DNA of 64,000 nt from Trichuris trichiura. Lineage: Eukaryota; Nematoda; Enoplea; Trichinellida; Trichuridae. Made by a program: the position numbers and the translations under genes. A model generated the notes under the pieces. It had not been told where the DNA came from. It searched no databases and was given only the letters and a program-made list of their open reading frames with translations. The stretch covers positions 2,542,001-2,606,000 of the forward strand of contig JBAJFE010000038.1 in NCBI GenBank assembly GCA_037903355.1, given 5' to 3'. Below are positions 63,537 through 64,000 of this stretch, piece after piece (the stretch's first letter is position 1; each line of letters opens with the position of its first letter).

Positions 63537-64000
63537 GCAGTTTCTTTTGTTTCTTCTCGTTTAAGCGTTTTCACTTCAACCTGGTTCCTTGTCACTACAA
63601 TTCTGTTTGGCGTGCATAAGAAAACAAACACACGCACACTGATTGTATTTTCGGGAAAGACTAATGAATGGTTCGTTCATATTTGACTCCATGTTTTGAA
63701 AAATGTGAGGAGAAGAGTGAAAGGCAAGCAGAAATTTTCACATCGTAGAATCGTTGGTGGAAAAACGGGAGTGCCACAGTACGTCTTTCACGTGACGAGG
63801 CGGTGAAGTCTTTTGTGCGGAATGTTCTCACGAGTAGTGGTTTTGCAAAAATTTTCCCACCAGGGCCGACGGAGGGTAACGCTTCAGAACCTACTGACCT
63901 CCCGGTTATGCCATGTACAACCTTCTAGCCAATCAGTGGGCGCAAAATTGACCAATCAGAATTGGGGGGCGGTAGCGCTCAGGAACGTTCACAGGGGAGC

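Larger units (their letters stand above)
53391..64000 (+). mobile_element. hAT-Buster copy C, holding nested insertions (runs past window end)
   Basis: The left end CCTAGGTTCTCAAAG at 53391 follows GCTTAGAC, probably its target duplication. hAT sequence occupies 53391-53514, 59978-62463 and 63537-64000. The interruptions are a PLE (53515-59977) and a Merlin-type element (62464-63536). The order of parts equals that of copy D (55556-59176). The last bases of the window, AGGAACGTTCACAGGGGAGC, are subterminal, so the right end lies just outside. Confidence 0.85.

Overview
This is a window of an animal nuclear genome, most likely an arthropod. It is made almost entirely of transposable elements, with one recognisable piece of a host gene. 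The grounds are Penelope-like elements (PLEs) with GIY-YIG endonucleases, hAT-Buster transposons with BED zinc fingers, pogo/Tigger and Merlin DNA transposons, Mag-like Ty3/gypsy retrotransposons, microsatellites, and a GT-AG bounded exon of an acyl-CoA-binding protein. A chelicerate such as a tick would fit this mix, but nothing here fixes the species. No bacterial operons, rRNA, tRNA or CRISPR arrays were seen.

Layout. 1-2927: the tail of a Tigger element, then a decayed hAT-Buster copy (+) carrying a PLE terminal insert. 2928-5150: mostly unassigned, with a PLE terminal fragment and an (AAT)n tract. 5151-6877: a Tigger pseudogene (-). 6878-10083: a decayed hAT-Buster copy (-) with an LTR-like insert. 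10638-13552: a 2.9-kb inverted duplication of the 3' half of a PLE. 13715-15717: a Merlin element with its transposase (-). 16236-19802: a hAT end, PLE 3' ends, a hAT MITE and a shortened Tigger. 19803-22083: AT repeats, a TA-flanked MITE and a palindromic PLE insert. 22083-22201: the acyl-CoA-binding protein exon (-). 22330-26550: a full-length Mag-like gypsy element. 26567-34498: a solo LTR, a 1.17-kb hAT element, a MITE, two Merlin-type elements and a deleted hAT. 36077-47078: a PLE end, then two hAT copies in opposite orientation around a third hAT of GTF2IRD2 type. 47079-64000: a nested stack of elements.

The nested stack can be ordered from target-site duplications (TSDs). A gypsy element (-) was hit by two hAT elements that used the same 8-bp site one after the other (48953-50119 and 50128-52899), and by a hAT-Buster copy starting at 53391. 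That hAT holds a PLE (53515-59977). The PLE reading frame is split by another hAT-Buster (55556-59176), which holds a solo LTR (58003-58539). The outer hAT also holds a Merlin-type element (62464-63536) with a telomere-like hexamer array.

Two patterns stand out. First, at least seven PLE-derived insertions have 12-15 bp TSDs. Five of them have lost the reading frame and consist only of inverted terminal segments; most of these carry hammerhead-ribozyme-like cores. Second, the Merlin-type elements share ends starting GGGTCT or GGATCT, 8-bp TSDs and an internal GCCTAA hexamer tract ranging from a few units to about 37. Every coding region recognised is damaged to some degree. The best preserved are the split PLE and the hAT inside it, which lacks one 10-bp stretch.
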